Positions 16,075-24,214 of a DNA stretch of 64,000 nucleotides are shown in pieces. The stretch is taken from positions 1-64,000 of the forward strand of contig SVSN01000007.1 in the NCBI GenBank assembly GCA_015064285.1, written 5' to 3'. The DNA is from Oscillospiraceae bacterium (GTDB lineage: Bacteria > Bacillota > Clostridia > Oscillospirales > CAG-272). Numbering within the stretch: the first letter of the stretch is position 1; each line of letters begins with the position of its first letter. The notes under the pieces were generated by a model that saw only the letters and a program-made list of their open reading frames with translations, was not told the DNA's origin and searched no databases. The position numbers were made by a program, and so were the translations under genes.

Positions 16075-17349
16075 ATGATTCTGAAGCCTGTGTATACTGC
16101 CGCTGCCCGCTTTGCCGACTGCGTGCAGGTGTTTGCTGACTATGCCGAAGAGGCGCTGGGTACTGCCTTTGGTGCCGGTGAGGGAGGTCTTTGTCTGACG
16201 GAGGATCTTTCCCTGCCCGCAGAAGGCTACCGTCTGACCGTAGAGGAAACCGGTGTGACCCTTGCCGCATCCGAAGAAAAAGGGATGCACAACGGACTGG
16301 CAGATCTGCTGGCCAGACTGACCGCCGCCGGAGAGGGACTGACCCTGGCGGAAGGGGAAACTGTCGAAGCGCCGGACTGCAGTTATCGCGGTCTGATGGT
16401 GGATCTGGCAAGACAGTGGCATCCGCTGCCCTATATTCTGCAGTACATTGACCTGTGCTGGAAAAACCGTGCCACCCACCTGCAGCTCCATTTTACCGAC
16501 AGCCAGAGCTTTACTCTGCCCATTGCCGCCTATCCGAAGCTGTCTACGGACGGTCGTACCTACAGCCGGGAAGATATTGCCGTGATGAATGCATACGCCA
16601 GAAAGCGTGGTATCATTCTGGTTCCGGAAGTGGATGTGCCCGGACATACGACCCAGTTCTTTGTCAAGTACCCGGAAATCTTCGGGGAAACCGGCGTACT
16701 GCCAGCCTGTGAAGAAGTGTTTGACGCTCTGCGCACCATTTTTGCGGAAGTGACGGAAATGTTCCCGGATTCTCCCTGGATCCATCTGGGCGGAGACGAA
16801 GCCGCTATCGGAGGCTGGGAAAACTGCGGACGGACGAAAGCCTATATGGCAGAAAACGGCATCGAAAACATCCATGAAATGTATGCCGAATACATCCGTA
16901 TCGTGACGGAGATGATCTTTGCGCTGGACAGAATCCCTGTGGTCTGGGAAGGCTTTGCCAAAGAATACAACGACCGGATCGACAAGCGCACCATTCTGAT
17001 TGCATGGGAATCCTACTATCAGCCTGCCTACGATCTGGCGGCCGCCGGGTTCACCCTGATCAACTGCTCCTGGAAGCCCCTGTATATCGTAACGCCGGAT
17101 ACCAAATGGACCCCGGAGGAAATCGAAGCCCTGGATCCCTGGAGATGGGATCACTGGTGGGAAAACTCTGTGGCTTATCCCCATGGGTATTCCATTGACA
17201 GGCGGTATCCCGTGCTGGGCGAGCAGATCTGCGCCTGGGGAGACCGGATTGCTTCCTGGGAAAACTGGGAAGACGGCATCCGCAAAGAATATGAGCTGGT
17301 GGCGGAAAGACTGCCCGCCATGTGCCGCAAGCTGTGGAAGCTGAACTGA
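16075..17349 (+). CDS. GH20 beta-N-acetylhexosaminidase-like enzyme
   Basis: A 424-aa protein. Residues ~1-95 form the small GH20b-type alpha/beta domain. The TIM barrel follows with YRGLMVDLARQWHP, PEVDVPGHTTQ and the signature HLGGDEAAI, where Asp-Glu is the catalytic pair of this family. It has no signal peptide, so it acts inside the cell on imported N-acetylhexosamine-containing sugars. ATG 16075 has a strong AAGGAGGAG site. It is the last gene of its operon and is followed by a terminator. Confidence 0.92.
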   Translation: MILKPVYTAAARFADCVQVFADYAEEALGTAFGAGEGGLCLTEDLSLPAEGYRLTVEETGVTLAASEEKGMHNGLADLLARLTAAGEGLTLAEGETVEAPDCSYRGLMVDLARQWHPLPYILQYIDLCWKNRATHLQLHFTDSQSFTLPIAAYPKLSTDGRTYSREDIAVMNAYARKRGIILVPEVDVPGHTTQFFVKYPEIFGETGVLPACEEVFDALRTIFAEVTEMFPDSPWIHLGGDEAAIGGWENCGRTKAYMAENGIENIHEMYAEYIRIVTEMIFALDRIPVVWEGFAKEYNDRIDKRTILIAWESYYQPAYDLAAAGFTLINCSWKPLYIVTPDTKWTPEEIEALDPWRWDHWWENSVAYPHGYSIDRRYPVLGEQICAWGDRIASWENWEDGIRKEYELVAERLPAMCRKLWKLN

Positions 17350-17360
17350 ATCGTATCCTG

Positions 17361-17393
17361 AAAGATCCTTCGGAGACCGGGGGATCTTTTTTT
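17361..17393 (+). terminator. Terminator of the GH20 operon
   Basis: AAAGATCC (17361-17368) pairs with GGATCTTT (17382-17389) and is followed by T residues. Confidence 0.85.
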
Positions 17394-17413
17394 GTCCGGG
17401 AAACGGCAAAACA

Positions 17414-17445
17414 AAAACGCCCTTCCCGGAAAGGGAAAGACGTTT
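17414..17445 (-). terminator. Terminator of mscL
   Basis: On the minus strand AAACG...CTTTCCC pairs with GGGAAG...CGTTT, and a GTTTTTGTTTT tract follows. Confidence 0.7.
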
Positions 17446-17452
17446 GACAGGC

Positions 17453-17965
17453 TTACTTCTTCAGAGAAGCGGCGATGTCTCTCAGCAGCTGGAGTTCTTC
17501 TTCTCTTTCTGCTTTTACCTTGGCAGCGGCTTCAGCGGCGACGGCAGCTTCCGCATCGGCTTTTTCCTTGGCGGCGGCTTCTTCAGCGGCTTTCTTTTCG
17601 GCAGCTTCTGCGATTTCCTTGGCGTTGATCTTTTCCTTGGCCTTCATGATGATCCGCAGAACGATGAAGATGGCCAGAGCGGTTACGATGAAGTCGATGA
17701 TGGTCTGGATGAATGTACCGTACAGGATAGCGGTTTCAGCGGTTACAACAGCACCGGTTTCGTCCAGTACTTCGGGCTTGAGCACAACCTTCCAGTCGTT
17801 GATGTTCAGACCGCCTACCAGCAGGCTGATCAGGGGGGTAACGATGTTGTTTACCAGACCGGTGGTGATCTTACCGAACGCACCGCCGACTACAACGCCG
17901 ACTGCCATGTCGATGACATTGCCCCGGGTAACGAATGCTTTGAAATCTGTCCAGAATTTTCCCAT
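17453..17965 (-). CDS. mscL: Large-conductance mechanosensitive channel
   Basis: A 170-aa protein of the MscL family. The N-terminal block FKAFVTRGNVIDMAVGVVVG is the family hallmark (S1 plus TM1), followed by AFGKITTGLVNNIVTPLISL. TM2 is FIQTIIDFIVTALAIFIVLR. The C-terminal ~60 residues are an Ala/Glu/Lys-rich coiled helix (KAKEKINAKEIAEAAEKKAA...), longer than the usual short MscL tail. It opens on hypo-osmotic shock to release solutes. I chose ATG 17965 because AAAGGA lies upstream; the longer ORF adds non-family residues. It is a single gene. Confidence 0.97.
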   Translation of the reverse strand: MGKFWTDFKAFVTRGNVIDMAVGVVVGGAFGKITTGLVNNIVTPLISLLVGGLNINDWKVVLKPEVLDETGAVVTAETAILYGTFIQTIIDFIVTALAIFIVLRIIMKAKEKINAKEIAEAAEKKAAEEAAAKEKADAEAAVAAEAAAKVKAEREEELQLLRDIAASLKK

Positions 17966-18057
17966 GATGAAATCCTTTCGATATGTAAAAACTTTATTTT
18001 GCATGAATCAGTATACCATATTTTGTGTCCGTATGCAAGAGGAAAACGAAATTCCGA

Positions 18058-18092
18058 CAAAAAAATGCAGGCCTGCCGTAAAGACAGACCTG
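18058..18092 (-). terminator. Terminator of the sigma-fusion gene
   Basis: On the minus strand CAGGTCTGTC pairs with GGCAGGCCTG (10 bp with G-T pairs) over TTTAC and is followed by CATTTTTTTG. Confidence 0.85.
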
Positions 18093-18099
18093 TGGGGCA

Positions 18100-20667
18100 T
18101 TATTTGGTTTCGGTATCCTTTGCGATTTCTTCCGGTGTGCGTACCCGGCTGCCGAACAGGGCGGCGATCAGCACCATGCGTCCCTTTTCGTCTGTGCGAA
18201 CGGTGTATTCCGTCCGGCCCAGTACATCTTCCGGCACATCCACAAGTTTGTAGATCCGGCGGAAACCATCGGCCAGGGGCATATAACCTTCGCCGAATCC
18301 TTCCGCTTCCGTCAGCGCAAACCGGGCGCACTGTTCGGTTTCCCCTTCCATATAGTAGTGAACCGCCTGTACGATCCCCACGCCGGGAGCAAAGTCGTAG
18401 TACATCTTACCGCCGCGGTAGCCGTATCCGCCGTTCTGTCCCGCGGAATAGATGTGTACCCGGAGGCAGTTTTCATAGGTTCCGCAGGGAACGGTGAGGC
18501 TTTCCACAGCTTCCACCCGGATGTCGGAGGTTTTGCCGCCATCGTATTCCCGCTTTTCGGTGTAACCGGCCACCCACTTGTCCGACCAGATGCACCCGGT
18601 CACATCCTTCAGAATGTCCCAGATCCAGTTGTACAGGAGAGGGGAGAGCAGGGGGATGTCTTTCCACTCAAAGTGGTAGATCATGTTGTCGTCCAGTGTC
18701 CAGCCGTCGTCGGTCTTGTGCAGCCAGAAGGGGGAGAAGAAGTTCCAGTACCCCTTCACAGGGCAGCCGGGATTGGCCTCCGGGTCAGTGGTCCAGATTT
18801 CCTCCATGACCTTCCGGGCGGCAGCGGTGTAGTCTTTCTGATACGGGGTGACAGCCAGTTCTGCAGCACGAGCCAGAGTGGGGCGCATATCCTTGGCCAG
18901 CCATTCTCTGTCTCCTTCCTCTGCCACATATTCTGCACGAACCTTTATAAACTGGTCTTCCCAGGTATCGGCGTACCCAAGTCTCTGTGCCAGATGACAA
19001 CCGGAGAGGATCGCTTTTTCGCTGTCTGTATAGGTAACTTCGTAGGTTTCCCAGGAGGTGAGCATATCATTGGCTTTTTCCGACGTGTATTCCCAGCGGT
19101 TGCCCACAGCCATGGGGAGAAGACCTTCGCCGCCTGCGATATGGTATGCTTTCAGGATGAGCACTTCATCGCCGTCTCTCTGGGAAAAGCGAACCAGACC
19201 CACACCGGGCTTCATCCAGAAGGTCATGTCGCCTTTCCAGCTGCCGGAGATTGTCCAGCGTCCGCAATCCTCAAAGACTCCGGCAGGGGTTTCCACTGTG
19301 ATGCCATCTTCCACAAAGGTCAGTACCACTTTCCCGTCCGATGCGGTGATCGATTCCCCGGGTTTCATGCCGGCATCCGGGAAGCGGTTGTCACACCGGG
19401 AGATAAAGTAAAAGGGAGAATTCGGTACACCGCCGTAGTTCATCAGATCTCCGGTGCAGTAGCCGGGCTGCTTATCGAAATACAGCTTACCATCTTCAAA
19501 ACGGTATTCTTCTCCGGTAGCACCACCATAATAGCTCTTATGCTGCCCTCTGTCCGGAATGCTTTCTTCCAGCCTGATAGCGGCCAGTGCGTTGGCATAG
19601 TACACATCCGCCGGAGTCAGCACCTCCAGCACCTTCCGGTAGCAGTCGAACATGGTGTCACGGTCGCCGTTTTCCTGGGAGTAGTACCCCAGCCAGAACC
19701 ATTCGTACCCCAGCGCCTGCACGTAGCCTTCTTCTTCCAGCTTGGTAATTTCCTGCCGCATGAAGTCCAGCCGCTTTTTGCCGGAGAACTTTTCATAGTC
19801 CTGCACCAGCAGAAACTGCTTCACATCCTCGTTGTGGCTGGCGTCACAGCATTCCCGGATCCGGGCAAGCAGAGCGTCCTTGTCCCCCTTTTCCTCCTCC
19901 GGCAGCCACCAGAAGCCCCGCATCAGCACATCGGCCATGGCATGATTCTTCTGGGTGCGATAGCCTTCCTCCGGGATCTTCTCCACATCCGCCAGTACGT
20001 CTTTGTAGTAGTCGGAGAATCCGGTTTTGTCGCTGCGGTAGCACCACTTTTTCAGCTTCTCTACCTTTTCCATTACCGTATTTACAAATTTTTCCATTTC
20101 GTTTCCGTTCATCATATCAAGCCCCTTCCTTAGTTTTTCTCTGCCTTCGTGCAGTCTGTATTTCACCGTGCCTGCCGGGATGGACAGCCGGTACGCAATT
20201 TCCGCCACGGACAGCCCCTCAAAATAGTGGAGCCGGATGACGGTACGTATCTTTTCACTGAGCCGGTTCAGACTCTGCCGGAGGGTTTCGCTGACTTCTT
20301 CTTCCGCCTGTGCTGCCTGCCACTGAATATAGTCCCGGCGTGCGGAAAGGGCGGCCAGTTCCTCTTCATCAGGCGGCAGATAATCCCGGTAGTGCTTTGC
20401 CATGTTTCTGGCGGTGTTCCCGGCGATCCGGCATACCCACGGGCCGAACCGCGCCGGTTCCCTCAGGGTATTCAGCCGCATCCACGCGGTGACAAAAGCG
20501 TCCTGTGCGGCGTCTTCCGCCAGAAAACGGTTCCGCAGGGACAGATACGCCGTGTTCAGCGCCGGTTTCTGATACCGCCGGACCAGCTCCTCATAAGCGT
20601 CCTGTTCCCCAAGCAGGGTCATGGACACCAGGGCGTCATCCGGGATATCGTGGTATTTCTTTGCCAT
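18100..20667 (-). CDS. ECF sigma factor fused to a ~660-aa C-terminal sensor-like region
   Basis: An 855-aa protein. Residues ~1-190 are an ECF sigma factor. Region 2 includes LRNRFLAEDAAQDAFVTAWM, and region 4 is LSEKIRTVIRLHYFEGLSVAEIAYRLSIPAGTVKYRLHEGREKLR. Typical ECF factors stop near 170-200 residues. Here a helical linker (VEKLKKWCYRS... to ~390) and two beta-rich repeats follow. The repeats carry PAGVFEDCGRW...KPGVGLVRF and PCGTYENCLRV...APGVGIVQA, a G-x-F/Y-E-x-C motif I associate with secreted lipoproteins. There is no membrane helix or signal. No anti-sigma gene is adjacent, so the tail may regulate the sigma part or bind a ligand (inferred). ATG 20667 follows AAAGGAG. Confidence 0.85.
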   Translation of the reverse strand: MAKKYHDIPDDALVSMTLLGEQDAYEELVRRYQKPALNTAYLSLRNRFLAEDAAQDAFVTAWMRLNTLREPARFGPWVCRIAGNTARNMAKHYRDYLPPDEEELAALSARRDYIQWQAAQAEEEVSETLRQSLNRLSEKIRTVIRLHYFEGLSVAEIAYRLSIPAGTVKYRLHEGREKLRKGLDMMNGNEMEKFVNTVMEKVEKLKKWCYRSDKTGFSDYYKDVLADVEKIPEEGYRTQKNHAMADVLMRGFWWLPEEEKGDKDALLARIRECCDASHNEDVKQFLLVQDYEKFSGKKRLDFMRQEITKLEEEGYVQALGYEWFWLGYYSQENGDRDTMFDCYRKVLEVLTPADVYYANALAAIRLEESIPDRGQHKSYYGGATGEEYRFEDGKLYFDKQPGYCTGDLMNYGGVPNSPFYFISRCDNRFPDAGMKPGESITASDGKVVLTFVEDGITVETPAGVFEDCGRWTISGSWKGDMTFWMKPGVGLVRFSQRDGDEVLILKAYHIAGGEGLLPMAVGNRWEYTSEKANDMLTSWETYEVTYTDSEKAILSGCHLAQRLGYADTWEDQFIKVRAEYVAEEGDREWLAKDMRPTLARAAELAVTPYQKDYTAAARKVMEEIWTTDPEANPGCPVKGYWNFFSPFWLHKTDDGWTLDDNMIYHFEWKDIPLLSPLLYNWIWDILKDVTGCIWSDKWVAGYTEKREYDGGKTSDIRVEAVESLTVPCGTYENCLRVHIYSAGQNGGYGYRGGKMYYDFAPGVGIVQAVHYYMEGETEQCARFALTEAEGFGEGYMPLADGFRRIYKLVDVPEDVLGRTEYTVRTDEKGRMVLIAALFGSRVRTPEEIAKDTETK

Positions 20668-20771
20668 GGGCTCTCCTTTTTTGTTTCAGATGCATCTGTT
20701 GACAGATAGACAACCGGAGCGGGGAAAAGGTTGGGTGATCGGAAAAATTTTTGTGATTTTTTGTTTTTTTC

Positions 20772-20800
20772 TTGATTATAGCACAAAAAAGCGGTATACT
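20772..20800 (+). promoter_or_regulatory. Promoter of the Gfo/YgjV pair
   Basis: TTGATT (20772-20777) and TATACT (20795-20800) are separated by 17 bp. Confidence 0.75.
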
Positions 20801-20847
20801 CAAGGGGAACAATGCAGGTGTATGCCTGCCGTAAAAGGAGCTTTGTT

Positions 20848-22077
20848 ATGAAATTACATATAGCGGTAATCGGCTGCGGCGATTTTGCCAAAAGCTTTGT
20901 TCCCCTGTTCAAGGCCCATCCGAATGTGGAATCGGTCTGCGTGTGCGATATTCTGCCGGAGCGGGCACAGGCTTATGCGGAAGAATTCGGTGTGCCTGTA
21001 TGTCCTTCCTTTGAAGATGTCCTTGCGGATCCCGCCATTGATACCGTTGCCATTTTCACCCAGCGGCACCTCCATGGCCCTATGGTGACAAAAGCGCTGT
21101 ACGCCGGGAAACACGTGTACTCCGCCGTGCCTATGGCGACCACCCCGGAAGAATGCGGCGCGATCATTGAAGCGGTTAAGGCTACCGGCAAGTGTTACAT
21201 GATGGGTGAGACCTGTATCTACTATCCCTGCTCCATGTACTGCCGTAAGGCATACGCCAGAGGCGATTTCGGTAAGTTTGTGTACGGCGAAAGCCAGTAT
21301 TTCCACGATCTCTCCCACTTCCCGAAGAATTTTGTGGAAGACAGACCCAATTCCGCTCTGCCGCCTTTCTTCTATCCCACCCACTCCACCGCCATGCTGC
21401 TGTATGCCGTGGGGGAACACGCGGTAAAGGTGTCCGCAGTGGGATATAAAGATAAGGAAGAAAATACACCCTATGCCGTGGGTGAGAATCCCTGGGACAA
21501 CGAATTTTCCAACGAATTTTCCCTGATGCAGCTTTCCGGCGGCGGAGTTGCCCGGATCAGTGAATGCAGACGGATCGGGTATAAGGCACCCTCGTCCTTT
21601 ATTTCCGGTTTCTACGGTACGGAAGGTTCTTATCAGTTCAACAATGCACAGCATCTGGTGACTAAGCTGACCAAAGCCGGTGTGGATCTGACCGATGTCA
21701 GCGATCAGGTGAATCCATATGTGATGACAGAACACAGGGGGGATGAGGATTTCAAACAGAAGGTCGCCAACCATACCTGGCAGTGGAACGGTTTTTCCCC
21801 TGTACAGGACGATGAATACGAAAGACTTCCACAGTCTTTCCGGGATATACCGTCGAAAAACGGGCACATGGCCTCCCATCAGCTGCTGATCGACGATTTC
21901 TGTACGGCAGCGGCGGATGGAAAGCTGCCGAAGGTGCATGCATGGCTGGCAGCCCGGTTCACCATTCCGGGGCTGGTGGCGCACGAATCCGCAAAGCAGG
22001 GAGGGGTACTGCTGGATATTCCGGATTACGGCGAACCGGATATGTCCCTGTATGAAGGAACGGAGGCGGATATATGA
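20848..22077 (+). CDS. Gfo/Idh/MocA family oxidoreductase
   Basis: A 409-aa protein. The Rossmann N-terminus is KLHIAVIGCGDFAKSF. The usual EKP motif is altered: HVYSAVPMATTPEE has Val-Pro where Lys-Pro is expected. The catalytic Lys of the family is therefore missing, so a non-redox or altered activity is possible. The C-terminal domain has FYPTHSTAMLLYAVGEHAVK, the position of the family's substrate-binding His. ATG 20848 is set by AAAGGAG upstream. Its stop overlaps the next start (ATGA), so it is co-translated with the YgjV gene. It is a distant relative of the Gfo protein at 9703. Confidence 0.88.
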   Translation: MKLHIAVIGCGDFAKSFVPLFKAHPNVESVCVCDILPERAQAYAEEFGVPVCPSFEDVLADPAIDTVAIFTQRHLHGPMVTKALYAGKHVYSAVPMATTPEECGAIIEAVKATGKCYMMGETCIYYPCSMYCRKAYARGDFGKFVYGESQYFHDLSHFPKNFVEDRPNSALPPFFYPTHSTAMLLYAVGEHAVKVSAVGYKDKEENTPYAVGENPWDNEFSNEFSLMQLSGGGVARISECRRIGYKAPSSFISGFYGTEGSYQFNNAQHLVTKLTKAGVDLTDVSDQVNPYVMTEHRGDEDFKQKVANHTWQWNGFSPVQDDEYERLPQSFRDIPSKNGHMASHQLLIDDFCTAAADGKLPKVHAWLAARFTIPGLVAHESAKQGGVLLDIPDYGEPDMSLYEGTEADI

Positions 22078-22637
22078 CAACGGTTCTTTTGCAGCAGACC
22101 GGCGGTGCCGTAAACACCATCGCCCAGATCATCGGTGTGGCGGCGGTGGCGGTTTCCTGTGTGATTTTTCTCGGCCGGAAGCGGCGTACCATCCTGATCT
22201 CCAAATTTACAGCGGATGTGCTGTGGTTTCTCCACTATTTCCTGATCGGTGCCTACTCCGGAGCAGCGCTGAATGTGCTGGCGCTGGGACGGGAAAGTGT
22301 GTTTTATAATAAAGAAAAAAAGTGGGCATCCCACAGGTTCTGGTTGTTTCTGTTCCTGATACTGACCATTGCATCCTGCCTTATGACATGGGAAGGCCCT
22401 ATCAGCCTGCTGCCTATGATTGGTTCCTGCTCAGCGGTGGTGAGTTTCTGGTGTACAAAGCCCATCCACATCCGCCTGATGGCCATTCCGGCACAGGTGC
22501 TGTGGCTGATTTACGGGATCGTCCATTTCTCCCTCCCCGGTTTTATCTGCAATACCATGGCACTGGTGACCATCGGCATCGGTCTGTGGCAGGATGTGCG
22601 GGAAAGCAAGAGGGAAAATGTAAACGATAAAAAGTAA
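22074..22637 (+). CDS. YgjV-type inner membrane protein
   Basis: A 187-aa protein with about five to six hydrophobic helices. It follows the pattern of the YgjV (Imp-YgjV) family, including LISKFTADVLWFLHYFLIGAY near residue 45 and SLLPMIGSCSAVVSFWC in the middle. Function is unknown; the fold resembles small semiSWEET-like helical bundles. It overlaps the Gfo gene by 4 bp (ATGA) and ends before a terminator. Confidence 0.78.
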   Translation: MTTVLLQQTGGAVNTIAQIIGVAAVAVSCVIFLGRKRRTILISKFTADVLWFLHYFLIGAYSGAALNVLALGRESVFYNKEKKWASHRFWLFLFLILTIASCLMTWEGPISLLPMIGSCSAVVSFWCTKPIHIRLMAIPAQVLWLIYGIVHFSLPGFICNTMALVTIGIGLWQDVRESKRENVNDKK

Positions 22638-22646
22638 TAAAGCAGT

Positions 22647-22684
22647 CTGCGGGATGGTTGGAAGGATCGTTCCGCAGGTTTTTT
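22647..22684 (+). terminator. Terminator of the Gfo/YgjV pair
   Basis: CTGCGG (22647-22652) pairs with CCGCAG (22672-22677), with AAGGATCGTT/GGATGGTTGG partial pairing inside, and is followed by GTTTTTTGG. Confidence 0.75.
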
Positions 22685-22743
22685 GGAGTACGGATAGAAG
22701 AAAAGATACTTGGAAATTATTTTACAGGATTTTGAAAAAGGGC

Positions 22744-22772
22744 TTGACAAGCGGGAGTGAATGTGGTATAAT
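22744..22772 (+). promoter_or_regulatory. Consensus promoter of tRNA-Cys
   Basis: A perfect TTGACA (22744-22749) and a perfect TATAAT (22767-22772) are spaced by 17 bp and lie 18 bp before the mature tRNA 5' end. Confidence 0.93.
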
Positions 22773-22790
22773 ACCATCCGTAAGCCAAGC

Positions 22791-22862
22791 GGCGCTATAG
22801 CCAAGCGGTAAGGCAGAAGTCTGCAAAACTTTTATTCCCCGGTTCGATTCCGGGTGGCGCCT
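22791..22862 (+). tRNA. tRNA-Cys (GCA), integration site of the island
   Basis: The acceptor arm GGCGCTA pairs with TGGCGCC and the discriminator is T. The anticodon loop is CTGCAAA with anticodon GCA, and the T arm is CCCCGGTTCGATTCCGGG. It has its own consensus promoter and terminator. From base 5 of the tRNA onward, this sequence and its terminator are repeated at 54068-54176. A tyrosine integrase gene starts 200 bp downstream. This is the classic layout of a tRNA gene used as an attachment site, with the intact gene rebuilt at the integrase end. Confidence 0.97.
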
Positions 22863-22906
22863 TGGATAACGAAAGACAGTCTCCGATTCGGGGGCTGTTT
22901 TTTTTG
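22795..22906 (+). repeat. Left attachment repeat (att) of the 31-kb island
   Basis: From CTATAGCC in the acceptor/D arm of tRNA-Cys to the terminator T run, this ~110-bp segment is repeated at 54068-54176 with about one mismatch (CCTTGG against CCTTGA). The pair marks the two ends of an integrated element. Confidence 0.9.
22876..22906 (+). terminator. Terminator of tRNA-Cys
   Basis: ACAGTCTCCG pairs with CGGGGGCTGT (one G-T) and eight T follow. The same hairpin is present after the second tRNA copy at 54149. Confidence 0.9.
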
Positions 22907-23021
22907 TTATTTTTGAGCAAAAAGAAAGCCTGTCCTTTGGGCAGATATGGGTATATTGACGGATGAGGAAATACGTTCGCTGTATCCCGGAATGCTTTTC
23001 GCGTGTAAAACGGAAACGGAA

Positions 23022-23044
23022 TTGGTTTCCAAATTGGTTTCCAA
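23022..23044. repeat. Doubled TTGGTTTCC motif, left integrase arm-site candidate
   Basis: TTGGTTTCCAAA is followed at once by TTGGTTTCCAA. Essentially the same doubled motif lies at 53987-54009, near the right att copy and in the same orientation. Matching direct repeats inside both ends of an integrated element are expected for arm-type binding sites of integrases with an arm-binding N-terminus. The role is inferred. Confidence 0.65.
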
Positions 23045-23060
23045 AAAAAGGGGAAATCAT

Positions 23061-23865
23061 ATGGAAAACATTAAGAAAAAGAATGGTGAGGGTTCCATTT
23101 TTCAGGTTTCTGAAAACAAATGGGTGGCAAAAATCAGCCTCGGTACCGGTGCAAACGGAAAACCTGTCATCAAGCAGTTCACCGGTAAGACAGAAGCAAT
23201 TGTGAAAAAGAAGCTGAAAGACTTCCGGAAAAGTGAAGATTTTGCGGAAAGACATATGCCCGCACAGGATACGGTACAGGCATACTTTACCAGATGGTTA
23301 CAGGAATACCAGTATAATAAACTGAAACCCGCCAGTTATGACAGACTGGAAACCACAGTGCGCTGTCATATCCTTCCTGCTGTTGGTGGTACAAAGATGG
23401 ATAAGCTCACCAGAGACGATATACAGGGACTTATCAACAGGATGTTTCCGGCAGGGATTGTCCTATTCTACGGTTAAGAAAGTCTATATGGCTCTGAATG
23501 CCTGTTATAAGCACGCTTTGGCAGATGATACGGTACTGCGAAATCCCTGTCTGGGGATCGTCCTGCCCTCTCAATCAGAACGGACAAAACAGATTGAAGC
23601 TTTTTCAGAAGAAGAAATGGAACGGCTGCAAAGGGAGCTTTTCCAGAAGACGGAATGCGGGGAAAATGTTTATTATTATGCCCCGGCATTTTTGCTGATT
23701 CTGCATACCGGAATGCGGATGGGAGAAGCCTTATCTCTGACATGGGATGATGTGGATTTTGCAAAAAAGACTATCACCATCTGCAAGAACAGCATTCTGG
23801 TGAAGAACCGGAACAGGAAAGGGGAAGCATCCGGCGGATATTCTTTGCAGACACAGAACAGTACC
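23061..23865 (+). pseudogene. Tyrosine integrase, frameshifted and cut off at the 3' end
   Basis: ATG 23061 follows AGGGGA. The first frame has the arm-binding domain (NGEGSIFQVSENKWVAKISL) and the start of the core-binding SAM-like domain (DTVQAYFTRWLQEYQYNKL). It runs to ~23440 and then stops at 23477. The sequence continues in another frame from GLSYSTVKKVYMALNACYKHAL through the catalytic-domain start LILHTGMRMGEALSLTWDD, which holds the first catalytic Arg. The match ends near LQTQNST at ~23865, before the His-x-x-Arg and Tyr motifs. The protein is therefore inactive twice over: a one-base frameshift near 23440-23450 and loss of the C-terminal ~150 residues. It belonged to the element inserted at tRNA-Cys. 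Confidence 0.88.
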
Positions 23866-24210
23866 AATGTGGGTGTATTCATGTTCAATGATTCTTTGGA
23901 TATGGGCATTGGTGCAGACAATACTCTGGTTGATTCTTTCTATCTCTTCGAAGTCGATATTGGGGAACCGCCGGAGATCAGTCAGAAAATTATCTGTATT
24001 TGCTTTTGTTTCCAACACCTTAGCTTTTCTGGAGGTTATGAGCAATACCTTGTACTTTTCGGAGAGCCCCTCATAGTCCACATCGCCATCATGGTACCCC
24101 TCTACGAAAGAGTTCTTACCTGCTCCTACTCCGGCGTAGATAGCAGTTACACCGTGGGATAGCAGGTCTCTTTCTACATCAATTAGGTCAGCAACTCGTT
24201 TCTTTTCCAA
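23862..24210 (-). pseudogene. 5' fragment of a helicase/NTPase-like gene
   Basis: The minus strand reads a start TTG at 24210 with AAAGGAG upstream, then MEKKRVADLIDVERDLL and a Walker A-like GVGAGKNSFVEG, then ITSRKAKVLETKAN, the layout of the first lobe of a DEAD-type helicase. The homologous-looking part ends around EHEYTHIGT at ~23865, the same point at which the integrase is cut. Beyond that the ORF is only antisense to the integrase. Two truncated genes are thus joined tail to tail by a deletion or rearrangement. The exact family is uncertain. Confidence 0.6.
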
Positions 24211-24214
24211 TAAT

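Noticed and set aside
20700-20722. GTTG...CAAC inverted repeat as an autoregulated ECF promoter
   Set aside because: Only the outer four bases pair and no paired -35/-10 ECF motif could be defined.
23731-23861. C-terminal part of the helicase-like ORF
   Set aside because: Past ~23862 this ORF is just antisense to the integrase catalytic domain; only the first ~115 codons look real.
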